64,000 nt of DNA, taken from assembly GCA_009829735.1 (NCBI GenBank), contig CM020619.1:18233816-18297815 (forward strand). The letters run 5' to 3'. The position numbers were made by a program, and so were the translations under genes. This document shows positions 12,596 through 23,416 of the stretch, one piece after another (position 1 is the first letter of the stretch; each line of letters starts with the position of its first letter). The stretch is from Pyropia yezoensis. Lineage: Eukaryota > Rhodophyta > Bangiophyceae > Bangiales > Bangiaceae. The notes beneath the pieces are model-generated. The model made no database searches. It was not told where the DNA came from and saw only the letters and a list, made by a program, of their open reading frames with translations.

Positions 12596-13326
12596 TGTTG
12601 ATGACGACGTCTGGGGCTGCAGCTTTGGGTGCTGCTGCGGATGCGGCGTCGGCGTCGGCTGCGAGGATGTCCCGGCAAAGAAGCTCTGCATCGGCGGCAA
12701 CCGCCCCTCCCCCCGGGCGATCCCCGCGGCGGCCGGCGCCTGCGCCGGCCGCGGCGGCGGTGGGGGCGGCCGTCGGCGGGGCTTGGTCACCCCCCCCCCC
12801 CGCCGGCGCCGGCGCCACCCCCCAGCAGCCGCCCAATGACCCCACGGTGGATGGCGGCGCGGTAGTGGGCGCTGCGGCCGCTCTGGTTGCGGAACCGCCG
12901 CCCGCAGCCCGTCACGATACACTCGTACGGCTCCTCCCGCGTGTGCACCCGCGCGTGGGCGGCCATGTGGTCGGCCCGCGCAGAGGTGTGGTCGCAGTGG
13001 GGGCACGCGATCCGCCCGCGCGCGCGGAGGGGGGCCGTCGACGGGGGGGGGCGGGGGGGGAGCGCAGGCCGCAGGAGGGGGGGGTGGCCGCCCGCGGCAG
13101 TGGCGACGGTCGTGGCGGTAGAGGCGGCGGCGGCGGCGGGGGAGGCCGACGCGGGGGCACCCCCGCCGGCGCCGCCGGCCGGTTGGGGGAAGCGGGGGGA
13201 CAAGGACGGCGGTGGGTAGTAGGGCCGCGGCATGGCCCCGGCGGTGGGGGACCCACGCGGCACGAGAGGGTGGGCGGGGGGACGGCCGCCGCCCGGCAGC
13301 GGGTAGTCGCAAGGGCGGGCGTCCAT
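10853..13326 (-). CDS. C2H2 zinc-finger protein with low-complexity tail (frame break in a G run)
   Basis: A putative nuclear nucleic-acid-binding protein. From the ATG at 13326 (context ACCATGG) the first frame holds two tandem C2H2 fingers: CPHC-x12-HARVH, a linker TREEPYE resembling the classic TGEKPY linker, then CIVTGC-x12-H-x5-H. That frame stops at 12787 just after a 12-base homopolymer (12790-12801). A second frame on the same strand continues open from there to 10853 with Ser/Pro/Ala/Gly-rich sequence that looks coding (PSGPD, CKLPPGWEEGD, PLSGYELLAA, ending ADEAGW). A one-base difference in the homopolymer would join them; a roughly 107-base intron ending at 12684 is a weaker alternative. 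The fingers are convincing; the exact tail is not. A 14-base C run in the transcript precedes the start codon. Confidence 0.68.
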
Positions 13327-16300
13327 GGTCGGTGGCAGTGGGGGGGGGGGGGGCACGGCGGGCGGCGGGAGCGGGACGTGCCCGACCCCGCCGTTGGTCA
13401 CGGGGAGAGAGACGACGCCGACGTCACCGTCCACAACGCACGCTCCCACACACACAAACGCTCCCACACCAAAGGTGTGCACCGTGCGGCCGGTGAGAAT
13501 GCGCTGGTGGGCAGGGTACCCCGCCGTCTGGCGGCCGCCGCCGCCGCCGTCGGGCCGCCACCTTTTTGTACCGCGGTGGCGGCGGCGGGTCTCGAGGCCA
13601 CGGCGCCTGCAGGCGGCGCCAATGCTTGGACCGCGCGCTCGCCTCAGGCTGCTGGTGGGGGGGGCAGGGGCGGGGGGGGGGTCGCCGCCAGGTCACGAAG
13701 AGGGGTGGGCGCTGGCAAACCCCCTGGAACGCCACGCCGTGAAGGGGTGGCGTCCCACCGATGGCGCCCCGCTTTTTTTACCAGACAGCAGCACCCCCCC
13801 CCTCTCAACCGGCCCGGTGAGGAGGGGGGAGGTTGCGGTGGTCGATGGCCCGACGGGCCACCCCCCTTGGCTGCTGCGTCTGCACACCGAGGCGCCCCGC
13901 ACCCGCTCCCTTGGCCGACGTGGCGGTGCTCAGGGGCGGGACCGTGCGCGCGCGCGCCGTGTGTGAGCGTGTGGGACCCGTCCTGGTGGGTTCCACCGGG
14001 ACGACCCTTTTTTCCCCCGTCTGGAGCCGCTGGGAGCGGCGCGCCCCCGGGCCGGGTTCCGCCCAAAACTGTGCGGATCCTCCGCTGGCCGGGGGCGCAC
14101 AAGAATGGGGTGGCGGACGGTGCCGCGTCACCCGCGGTGGGGGGCTGGTGGCGGTTGTGAGAGCCGACGGCGGCGCACGCCCCACGTGCGATTCTTGCTC
14201 GAGCGCCGACGGAGGCGTGGCCTCCAACGACCAACGCCGTGGCGGTCCCACGTCCCTACACCGCCTTCCGCGGTGTCCACCGCGGAGAGGCGGGGCGCGG
14301 GAAGGGATGGCTGGCCAGGGCGGTGCGCTCTCCGCAGCAGGGACGGTCGGTAGGTCGGGCAGGCGGGACGGGCGCCATCCTTGTCACGCCATGACAGGGG
14401 CGCAGCCTCGGGCGGGCGCCCTAAGCTCGGCAATGGACGACCACGTGTTTGGGTGGCCAAGCCCCGCGGGCCTGACGGGTGGTGGTGGGTGCCTGCCAAG
14501 ACGTGCGTAGAGTCTCCCGTCCCACAACACGACAAACGGTCGGGTAGCAACCGTGTCCAGGGTCCCCCAGACCTCCCTGGTCTCCCGTCGGGATTGGCAG
14601 GGACGAAGGGGGAAGCTTGTGGGGTGGAGCCATCATTGGCTCGCCCCGACGCCGACGAACCGTGGCAGGCACGGCCGTCGGTCGGCCGGCCGGCCCGCGG
14701 CCACGGAGCGGCCGCGGCACCGCAACTCGGCAGACCAATCAGGATGGCGGACGGTCCCCGCCTCCCCCGCGCGGGGCAGGTGCCTGGACAGAGGCGTGCC
14801 CCGCACATGCGCCAATCATTGGCACGATGACAGAGGGCCCACCAAAAGAGACGGACCTCCCGCCACGCACCGGCGGCGGAGGATCAAAGGCCGCGGCCGT
14901 CCTGGCCACCCGCCGTCGGCCACGGCGGCGGGCGGGCCCACGATCAAAATCTCGCCAGGCCCGGCCCCCCGCCCGACTCGGTGGAGCCGCACAATGGAGA
15001 GAGCGGCCCTGACGCATACAGCCTGTGTGGTCTGTGCGCCTAGGGCTGTCCGCACGTGGCGCGCTCCCGTGCAAGTGCCGTTACCATGCACAAAGGTTGA
15101 CTCATTTGAGTGGACGAAACAGGATTGTTTTTCGCAGCGACAAAAGTCTCTTTCAAAGGACGCGCAGCGACCATGCCAGGTCGTTCCTGCACAGGGAGAT
15201 GATACAATTTTTTTTATGTGTGGAGAGACACTGACTGTTGGCCGTTACACTTCACCCGTGTTGTCCCGACCTGTGGGATGGTCGCCAGCGGAAAGGAAAC
15301 TGAGGGCGTTCGTGTGTGTGCGTCCGGCGGTTGCGCAGGAGAGGCACAGCGCTCGGTCATCCAAACGAGGCGATGTCCGTCGCAGAGCCGCCCTCGCTGG
15401 CGATGCCGCCGATGGGCGAATGAGAGACGCCTCGTCTGCTTGGCCACCGCAGAGTCAATGAGAATGCGCATGCTGAGTGTAGGGCCGTTGCCCAGCCAGG
15501 CCAGACAGGCTTGATTGCCACCCCCTTCCGAGCGTGCTGTGTGTTGGAGCGGTGAAGGATTGACCGCGTACACCCTCAATGCCACACTCCTCACATCCAT
15601 CTCCGCCCTTCGTGTGTTGCAAAGCGCGTTTTCCCCATCCCTGGCTCCCAGGCTCTCTCCCCCAGTTACGCTCGTTTTCTACTACCCTGGTTGAAGACAT
15701 TGAGCAGACTGTGCCCTGGCATGGAGGCGGAGGGCGGCGGAGGGCGGCGGAGACGTCCCGACCGCCCCTCAAAGTCGTTGGTCTGTTTCAGCCTTGACCG
15801 CACGTGCTGTGGTTGTAGGTTTGCTGCTGCCAGCGAAGGCGGAGGTTGCCTCAGGATGAGTCATGAGAGAACGGACCCACTTCATACTGCTCTCATTTAA
15901 AAACACACAGTAACGTCCATACCGTCACCTGCATGCCCTATATGTATGCTTTCGTTGCCATTGTCAGCATAAGCGGAGAGACACTCAAACGATTTTCTTC
16001 AGGGTGGGTACGAGAATGGGCACAACCTCCCATTCACAGGTAGGCCGCTGTAGCATCACATGCCGCAAGCGCATTTCTCTCGCGATATTGTTTTGTTTGA
16101 GATGTACCTCGTCGCCTGGAGAGAAAACATTGCGCTGCTGTCCTCAGCGTCATTAAAAAAAAAAATGGTTAAAACGGACAGCTGTGACAGGTACACCCTC
16201 TGTGTGGTGAGAAAAGTGTATTAAGCCCATAGCAGTATATTCATGAGTCTGCAGGCGTCGCGGTGCTCCTTATTTCTTGTACACGACTCTGCCAGAATTG

Positions 16301-17000
16301 GGTCCAGTTATCCAGCCTGGAAGAGGAGCAGATGGACAGTTGGAAGGCCAATGTGAGAGGATATGTTCTCAGGAGCACACCGAGCCTGAGAGGACCCAGA
16401 GGCTTCTCTCTAGAGCTTTTCTTTAGAGCTGAGTCTGAAGCGCAAGAAGCGACATGGTCTAAACTGGTCGATTTCGGGTTACCCACAAAATATATTACAT
16501 AAAATATATATATATGGCCTTACAGTAATGTGGCTACGAAGTAGACATGTGAAATTATCAACGCAGCGTGGAGTTGAGAAAGTATATTTCAATCTGGTCA
16601 AGCACACGAACTCTGAGGCACAGTGGGAGCACTTATCGTATTAAGAATTACAAGCACGAGAGACGAATGACAGGTCATCCTCCGGACCGTCAGGACCTCC
16701 TGAAGAATTGTGTGACCAGGCTGACCCGTCATCGCTCGCGTCAACATCCGCGCCGCCGACCCTTGCAGCAGCTGCAGCGAGTCCTCAGCAGACCTGTCCA
16801 GACCAGTCCAGACCAGTTCTTACTGGCTGCGCCAGCCCAGCGAGCACCCACAACGCCCCCGCTGCTCTTCCCTCCCCTCTCCTCCCTCCCCTCTCTTCCC
16901 GCTGTTGTGTCGCTCCGCCGCTCCCTTCTGTGGTGTGCCGCCTTTGCGACCCGCGTGTGACCCTTCATTGCCCCTTTCCCGGCTCCCTTGAACAGCACCT
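13327..17000. other. Long spacer with a GC-poorer island, no recognised gene
   Basis: From 13327 to about 15000 the sequence is GC-rich with only compositional open frames. From about 15080 to 16700 composition drops to roughly half G+C, with A and T runs (15211-15220, 16153-16165) and an AT-only stretch near 16489-16515. A 79-residue open frame at 16263-16502 on the plus strand is not simple sequence, but I cannot assign it. The last 150 bases before 17001 are pyrimidine-rich and probably the leader of the RING gene. The island could be decayed mobile DNA or a non-coding transcript; neither is shown. Confidence 0.5.
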
Positions 17001-18089
17001 ATGAGCGGCTCGGGCGTGTCACCGTCGTGCTCGTCGGGCTGGCGCAAGCGCGTCCCTCTTCCCCTTCGACTACCGTGGCGGTGGGGCTCTGCCCGGGCAG
17101 CTACCGCGGCCGCGCCGCCTCCCTCCCGCCCACGAACGACACGACACGGCCGCGGCGGCGCCCTCGCCGGCGGGCCAACGATGTCTGCCGACGAATCCGC
17201 CGACGACGCAACCGTCGCAGATAGTTGCACGCTTGAATTTGACGGCTGGCGTGCCGTGCTCCGGGCTGCTGTTTCTGGCACGCACTCGGATAGAGTGGCG
17301 GCGGTGGACGGGTCTACGGAGGACGGCGCCGGCGATGCCGCCGGCGAGCCGGCGCCTTTTGCGGACGCGGCGACCGAGGACACGGCCCCCTCATCGGATG
17401 GCACGGACGAATTTAACGCGTGGGATGCCGCACTCCTCGCCGCCATCACGGAAACCGACGCCGGTGAAGCGCGGGCGGTGGACGAGAGGCCCACAGCCAA
17501 CGACGACGGCGACGAGTGGGATGCAGTCCTTGCCGCCGTTGCTGAGGCAGACGCAGTAGAAGCGGCGGTGGCCGCGGTGGCCGCCGCCGCCGCGGCGGAC
17601 CAAACAGACGCCGTTGCTGAAGTGAGGTGGACGGCCGCCGTCGGGTCCACCGCCGCGGCCCCCGCCGCCATCATCCCGCGCGCAGTCGGTGAAGGCGATG
17701 GAGACGGTCTTGTCAGCGATGGCTGTGACGGCGGCGGTGGTGGCGGCGGCAGCCAAGGAAGGGACCCCGTGCCCGCCTCCCTGGGTGACTGTCCCATCTG
17801 TCTGGAGGCGCTGCGGCCGCCGCCACCACCAAGACCGTCGCCGACGCTGCTCCAGCGGGCGTCGGCGAGGGCGGCTGCGGCGGTAGCGGTGGTAGCGGCG
17901 GTGAATGATGCGGCGGTGGAGGATGAAAGAGCGCCGCCTACGGGCAGGCTGACCGCGCTCTGGTGTGGCCACGTCCTCCACGAGCCCTGCGCAGAGGCCG
18001 CGGCGGCACACAGCGAGTGTTGCCCGGTGTGTCGCCACGCGGGGTCTGGGGAAGCGCAGTCCTGGGATGACGATGACTCCGTGCCGTGA
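17001..18089 (+). CDS. RING-H2 finger protein, probable E3 ubiquitin ligase
   Basis: The 362-residue protein has a C-terminal RING-H2 finger from about residue 264: CPIC, then after a long loop WCGH, LHEPC and CPVC, giving the C-C-C-H-H-C-C-C ligand order. This fold recruits E2 enzymes. The loop between the first and second ligand pairs is long and Ala/Val-rich. The N-terminal half is acidic and contains three copies of a motif, roughly W-(D/R)-A-x-L-x-A-A-(V/I), each followed by acidic residues. These may be short helices; their partner is unknown. The start at 17001 follows a pyrimidine tract, but the first 60 residues are Arg/Pro-rich, and the ATG at 17181 (MSADESADD) is a credible alternative. 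No introns or membrane segments are seen. Confidence 0.75.
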   Translation: MSGSGVSPSCSSGWRKRVPLPLRLPWRWGSARAATAAAPPPSRPRTTRHGRGGALAGGPTMSADESADDATVADSCTLEFDGWRAVLRAAVSGTHSDRVAAVDGSTEDGAGDAAGEPAPFADAATEDTAPSSDGTDEFNAWDAALLAAITETDAGEARAVDERPTANDDGDEWDAVLAAVAEADAVEAAVAAVAAAAAADQTDAVAEVRWTAAVGSTAAAPAAIIPRAVGEGDGDGLVSDGCDGGGGGGGSQGRDPVPASLGDCPICLEALRPPPPPRPSPTLLQRASARAAAAVAVVAAVNDAAVEDERAPPTGRLTALWCGHVLHEPCAEAAAAHSECCPVCRHAGSGEAQSWDDDDSVP

Positions 18090-19069
18090 TCGCAGAAGGG
18101 GAGATTGGGAGGGGGAAGGGATAAGCTGGCGTACATTGCCGCTGTCGGGAAGGGGGGGGTTTGGGGGGGTGGACGGCGCCCCCGCCCGGGCGGCATCAGT
18201 GGAACCTCTCACAGCGGTCGACAGAGGGCGGGGGGAGGGAAGGACCCGCTGCAGGCGTGAGGGATTGCGTATAGCAGACGGCGCGGCAGCGACGGCGGGG
18301 GCGACACCGGTACTTTACTTTCGCCCCTTCGTCGCCTTTGCGCCCATGTGGGGACGCACCGCTGAGGTGCGACGCCCCTACCCCTCACCACGCGCACCGA
18401 GGGGCAGCCCCCCTTCCTGTGCGTGCGCGTCGGGTGCCATCGCAGGAGGAAGCCCATCGCCGCCGGGATACTGGCGCTGGGAGGTCCGCTTACAAGCAGT
18501 GCAGGACCCGAACAGCGCGGTCACGCTGCTTCTTTCATCTGTCTCTGCCGTGCCCCCGCTCTGCGCCTATTGATCCGTCCCCGCGGTGCCGCTAAGGGCT
18601 GTTGTGAAAGGGGGTGCCCCCGCCGAAATTTCCGGGCCGCTACCGACCAACCGCCTAATTACAGTATGAACGATCGTGGTCGATCTCTGGAGCCGCCCGG
18701 CCCAATGGGGACTGCGCATCCTGTCGCGCTCCCGCCGCCTTCCGTCCCCCACCGTGCATCGACTCGTGGTAGATAGCCACAGCGGTGCACGGCTTGCCAC
18801 CCGCTGCCGCGCGCGCCGCCACCCGTCGCTCGTGTCAAGGAACCCGCCGCGGCGGCAGACGCCGCAGCCGCTCTGCCCCAGACCCCAGTGCCAGCAGCCC
18901 CCCTCCCGGGCAACTCCGCCCCGCTCATCGAGCCGCCCCTCCCACACGTCGGCCGACGCCCCGGTCTTTCGTTCGCCCGGACATCTTTCAACCGTCCCCG
19001 TCCTTGTACCCCCCTCCCTTCTCCTCCTTCTCCTCTGTCCCCCCCCCCCTTCCCTCTCCCCTCGGTGCC
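18090..19069. other. Intergenic region and O-mannosyltransferase promoter/leader
   Basis: No gene is supported. The last 50 bases (19021-19062) are almost pure pyrimidine including a 12-C run, immediately before the mannosyltransferase ATG at 19070. Open frames overlapping this stretch are compositional. Confidence 0.5.
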
Positions 19070-21300
19070 ATGTCGGGCCCCCGCCAGCGGCCGTCGCGAA
19101 AGCGCGGCGGCGGCGGCGGCGGCGGCGGCCGTGGCGGCGGTGGAGGCGGCGGCGGCGGCAGCGGCGGCGGTGGCGGTGGGGTGGCCGACAGGGGCGGGGT
19201 GGTGGAGCGGGCGCTTGCCCCCGTCGCCGCCCCGTTTGTGGCTGTGGCCAAAGCAGTCCGTCGCCACCCGCTGCTCGGCCCCCTCACCCGCGCGCATCTG
19301 CCGCCGCCGCCGTCCGGTCGTGTGGCTGCGGTCGACGCGGCGGTAGCGCTGACACTGTTTGCGCTTGCCGCGGCGGTTCGGGGGTGGCGCATCAGCTTCC
19401 CGCCAACGGTCGTGTTTGATGAGGTAAGCGGCGAGGCGGCACTCTTACGGAGTCTTTTTTCTCTCTCCTGTGGTGGTTGTGGTGTGCCTCGGGGGTGCGC
19501 GGGGGTTGGTTCTGCGGTGATGGAAGGGTCTGGTCGGGCTTTCCATGCATGGGTGTATTCTCTCAACGGAAGTTGAGGTGGGGAAGGGCGCGAGGCGGTA
19601 ATGTGGTGGCGTCGGTTGTGCGAGCAGGCGCGCGCCATCGCCGGGGTGGCCTGCCCTGTCAGGACAGCAGCTTGTAGGACAGGCCCAGCTCACCCTGGCG
19701 TGCTCCGCTTTGCCGTTCGCGGCTGCGCTTGTCCATTTTGTACGCGTCGCGTCCGTTTTTACCGCCGCTGTGCCGAACCGGCCGCTGACGCGCCCCCGCT
19801 TGGTGCGCTTCGTTGCCTCGTGTGAGCTGCAACGCCGCCTCTTCCTCGGCGCCTCCCTGGCACACTGACCTTCTCCCCTTGTTTGCGCCCTTCTCTCTCC
19901 CACTCCTCTTTTTGACGCGCCCGCAGTTCCATTTTGCCGGCTTTTTGTCCCGCTACTTCACGGGTGTCCACTTTTTCGACATCCACCCCCCCCTCGCGCG
20001 ACTGTTACTAGCGGCCGCCGCTAAGGCTGGAGGCTACGTCCACCGGGGCTTGAAAATCACCCACATTGGCCAGCCGTATGGGGAGACGTCTTACGTCCCG
20101 GCGCGTGCGGGCGCCGCCTTTTTTGGCGCCGCCACCGCCCCCGCCGGCTACGACATTGCCCGCACCATTGGACTTTCCCGCTTGTCGTCGCTGCTACTGG
20201 GCGTCTTTCTCTGCCTGGACCAGCTGCTAGTGATTGAGTCGCGGCTGATCCTGGTGGACTCGCAGCTGGCGTTCTTCGCCATTGCCGCCCTGGCCGCGGC
20301 GCTCCGCCTGTGGCGGTCGCCTTACGGGACCGGCCGCCGGTTTGGCTATCTTGTTGCGACCGCCCTACTGGGCGGCGCGGCGGTCAGCTCAAAGTGGACC
20401 GCCGCCATCACACCGGTACTGATCGCAGCGGTGAGTGCCACGGGCCTGGTTTTCCCGGTCGAAGGTCGGCTGGCAGTTTGGGAAATGGGCGTGGCAGGCG
20501 CGCTGGCCATATCTGTCTATGTGTCGGCCTTTTTCGTGCACCTCAAGCTACTGCCGCTGGCTAACACGGACGATCAGGATGACCTGTTTATGAGCCGCGG
20601 CTTCCAGGCTACGCTGGTGGGCAACAAGCACTATGACCCCGCTGCGAAGTACTCTTTTCCGCGCGCCTTCCTGGAGCTCAACCAGGTGATGCTGTCGAGC
20701 AACGCGGCCATCACGACGCGTCACCCGTGGGAGAGCACCTGGCGCGAGTGGCCGCTGAACCTGCGCGGCATTCTGTATGCGCAGGAAGATGCGCCATCGG
20801 TGGAGGGGGGCCCCGACGTGAGCCATCTGAGTGTCAAGGTGTACCTCATTGCCTCCCCCTTCATATCTGTGTTTGTACTGGTCGCCATGGCCGCGTTTGT
20901 GGTTGCGTTGCTTGTGTACCTCGTGCGGCTGGCGAGGGGCACCAAGGGTACCCCCTGGGCGGGCGGCGCCATGCGCGACGGCAGTGCGGATGAGGACAGG
21001 CTGACGTTCAAGTACGTGGCGGGCACCTTCTTCCTCGCCGGCTACACGCTCAACTTGCTGCCCTTTATGCTCATTGCGCGGTGCACGTTTCTGTACCACT
21101 ACATCCCGGCCTACCTGTACGGGTTGCTGGCGACGGCGGTCGGGGTGGACCTCCTGCCGCCCCGCCCGAGAGCGGCCGTTGCGGTGGTAGGCACGGTGGC
21201 TGCCGCCGCCGCTTTTGGCTACTGGGCGCCGTGGGTGTACGGCACGCCCCTCGATTCGGCGGGGCACCAGGCGCGGCAGTGGTTGCCGCGTTGGGACTAA
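19070..21300 (+). CDS. Protein O-mannosyltransferase (GT39 family), two exons, no MIR domain
   Basis: Predicted ER membrane enzyme transferring mannose from dolichyl-phosphate-mannose to Ser/Thr. Exon 1 is 19070-19423 and exon 2 is 19927-21300, giving 575 residues. The intron (19424-19926, 503 bases) starts GTAAGC, ends CGCAG and is phase 0. The join rebuilds the family's catalytic loop: VVFDE at the end of exon 1 joins FHFAGF, followed by FFDIHPPLARLL. Later motifs include WREWPLNLRGI and the HYIPAY segment of the C-terminal membrane domain. The N-terminus has a 40-residue Gly-rich tract from a GGC microsatellite. Fungal and animal enzymes usually carry a lumenal MIR region; here only about 150 residues lie between the membrane blocks and no MIR repeats are visible, so it resembles the shorter bacterial-type members. 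Confidence 0.9.
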
Positions 21301-21526
21301 GCGTCTTCGGATAGGGGGGGGGGGGAGGAAGGGGTCTTTGCGTATTGGGTGGTGCTCTATCTAGATGGGTGTGGAGGGGGAGGGGGGGGGGGGAAGGGAG
21401 GAAGCGCATTCGGGACAGTAGGAAACGAGGCAGCAGCGTGTGGTGTGGAAAAAGGGGGTCCTTGCTCGAGGTGGTCTCACAACACTAGCCGCTCGCCGCA
21501 TGCCTTGCCCCTACCATTGCTGTCAT

Positions 21527-21558
<32 letters not shown>

Positions 21559-21842
21559 CCACCGCTACCGCCACCGCTGCCGCCACCGCCCAGGCCAGCG
21601 AGTCTCCCACCGTCGGCGCCGCGGTGGCGACATACGTGGCTGCCGCGGACTCGGCGGCGACGATGGCAGCGACTCCGCCCTCTGCGCTGGCGCCGCCGCC
21701 GCCGTCACCGCTGCCACTGCCGGACGAATGCAGCGGAGATGCCACTTGTACCGAGCATGTGTCGAAGTGAAGCTCTGCCAGCGCCAGCGTTGCGCAGCCG
21801 ACTATTCATTTGTTACACGCTCGGTCCATCCACAGTCGCACC
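21301..21842. other. Intergenic region after the mannosyltransferase
   Basis: Contains G runs (21315-21325, 21380-21392) and a CCG/CCA microsatellite near 21525-21590. No gene is supported. It ends at the left inverted repeat of the adjacent mobile element. Confidence 0.5.
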
Positions 21843-21876
21843 TAAAGGTCTATTCCATATAGCTAGTCACCTGAGA
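21843..21876 (+). repeat. Left terminal inverted repeat
   Basis: Reads TAAAGGTCTATTCCATATAG and onward for 34 bases. It matches the reverse complement of 23104-23137 at 33 of 34 positions. Confidence 0.85.
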
Positions 21877-23103
21877 TGACCCGACTTCTCGCCTCCCGCA
21901 TGCCTCAGTACGTGCCGGGAGCGACCACTTTACGTTTTTTATCAAGTACAGTACTCATAGGCATGAGATAGCGCCGTTTTCTTGTATTTTCAGGGATGGT
22001 CTCATGCGCTCAAAAAGATATCACTCTGTTTGTAGCCAGGACAGCGGTGTGACTCTTTCGTAAAAATCGGCAACTCCTCCGTTTTTCTCACTTTTGAGCT
22101 TCTTCTACGCGGTGCATTGTGCTTTAGTACTCTAGAGGTCCAGGACGATCTATTTCTCCCCTGTTCCACGCTATATTGCTTTCTCGCCGTGACAGAGAAG
22201 AACAGAGGTTGTTGTTCCTGATCGCCGATCGGACGTAAAAATCGGATACGGGGGCTACCTTAGAAGTACAATGACATAAAAAACAAGTAGCTTGGACTGA
22301 ACATGTCAGGCTGAAGCGCCGCCAGACATTCCTCTTCCCTTCACCCCAACCCGTCACTGCTTGCACCACCGTTGCGACTGGCACTCTCCCCTACCACCTC
22401 CCTCCTCCCAACGCCGACGACGGAGTGGGTGAGGAGGAGGAGGAGGGTGAGGGAAGCGAGGAGTACGAGGGGGGCGAGAGCGAGGTGGAGGGAGAGAGTG
22501 CAGGGAGTGCGTTGGACGAGAGCGAGGCAGGGGAGGGGAGCGACTTGCGTAGTATGGAGATGTGACCCGGGTACTGAGTGTGCGCGTTTTTTTTTTTTTT
22601 AATGAGGAGCTGGGGTCCGCCTTCAGCCGGAGGAGCTGTCGGTGGACGTATAATTGGTCCCCGGAAGGTCTCCGTACGAGGCGGGGGGCTGTTGTCTTGC
22701 GGCCAAGGCAATGGTGACACACACTGCAATCGCCTACGCCTTGGCCGCGACGACGGGATTATGATCGGCTGCGACTGTGTCCTCAGATGCGGCGGGATTA
22801 CGAAGTTGGCGCAGCGCGCACTGTGTAAATTCTACTACGGTGAGGAATGGGTCAGCATGTAACCCCCGTTCGTGCACACACAAAACCCGCCATTTTGATC
22901 TCGATCGGCATTCGGGCAAGACGGGCATGTCCGGTCCGCCCCACATGGGCGGGAGGACCCTCCGTGCTGTTCAGGCGTGCACTCCGGCGCAAGAACACGG
23001 TTTCAGGTCCTGTCTTTTTTACCACAGGCCCGGAGCGCAATGCTGATCAGGTCCACCTAGTTTTAGCCGTAGCCGGCCAGAAGCGCATGAATGAAAACTC
23101 TTT

Positions 23104-23137
23104 TCTCAAGTGACTAGCTATATGGAATAGACCTTTA
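23104..23137 (-). repeat. Right terminal inverted repeat
   Basis: On the minus strand it repeats the left end from TAAAGG through TGAGA, with a T for C change at one position. Confidence 0.85.
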
Positions 23138-23416
23138 ATCGTCGCCGCCAAGGCTTGGCCGCTTTCACCGCGCCCACCTCTTCCGGCGTGGGCTGCATTG
23201 GAGACAGATAGCTGCAGACGGAGGAAGAGGACGAAGAGACACAGCGCAGCGTGAACGTACATCAGCCCCACAGCCGCTCCAAACTCTCTTGAGAAAGCAC
23301 CTTTAGCACACACGGTCCGGAAGACACAAAGGAGCACCTCTGCAAGTCAGTGCGACGAACAGCTGCATCGGAGGTCGATTTTTCTCCCTACCTTGCTCCA
23401 TGTCGATGTACGTCGT

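Larger units (their letters stand above)
21843..23137. mobile_element. Inverted-repeat DNA element with TA ends, probably non-autonomous
   Basis: A 1,295-base segment is bounded by 34-base inverted repeats at 21843-21876 and 23104-23137 that differ at one base. Each outer end is TAAAGGTCTATTCC. Both ends begin with TA, so a TA target duplication like that of Tc1/mariner elements is possible. The interior is GC-poorer than its surroundings, contains only short open frames and shows no transposase catalytic motif, so it looks non-autonomous. It ends 279 bases past the stop codon of the RMD1-family gene and may lie in that gene's 3' untranslated region. Confidence 0.72.

Noticed and set aside
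12595..14160. 521-residue plus-strand frame overlapping the zinc-finger gene
   Set aside because: The opposite strand carries clear C2H2 fingers; this frame is compositional.
22578..22862. 94-residue frame inside the TA-ended element
   Set aside because: Non-repetitive but no recognisable transposase or other domain; too short to support.
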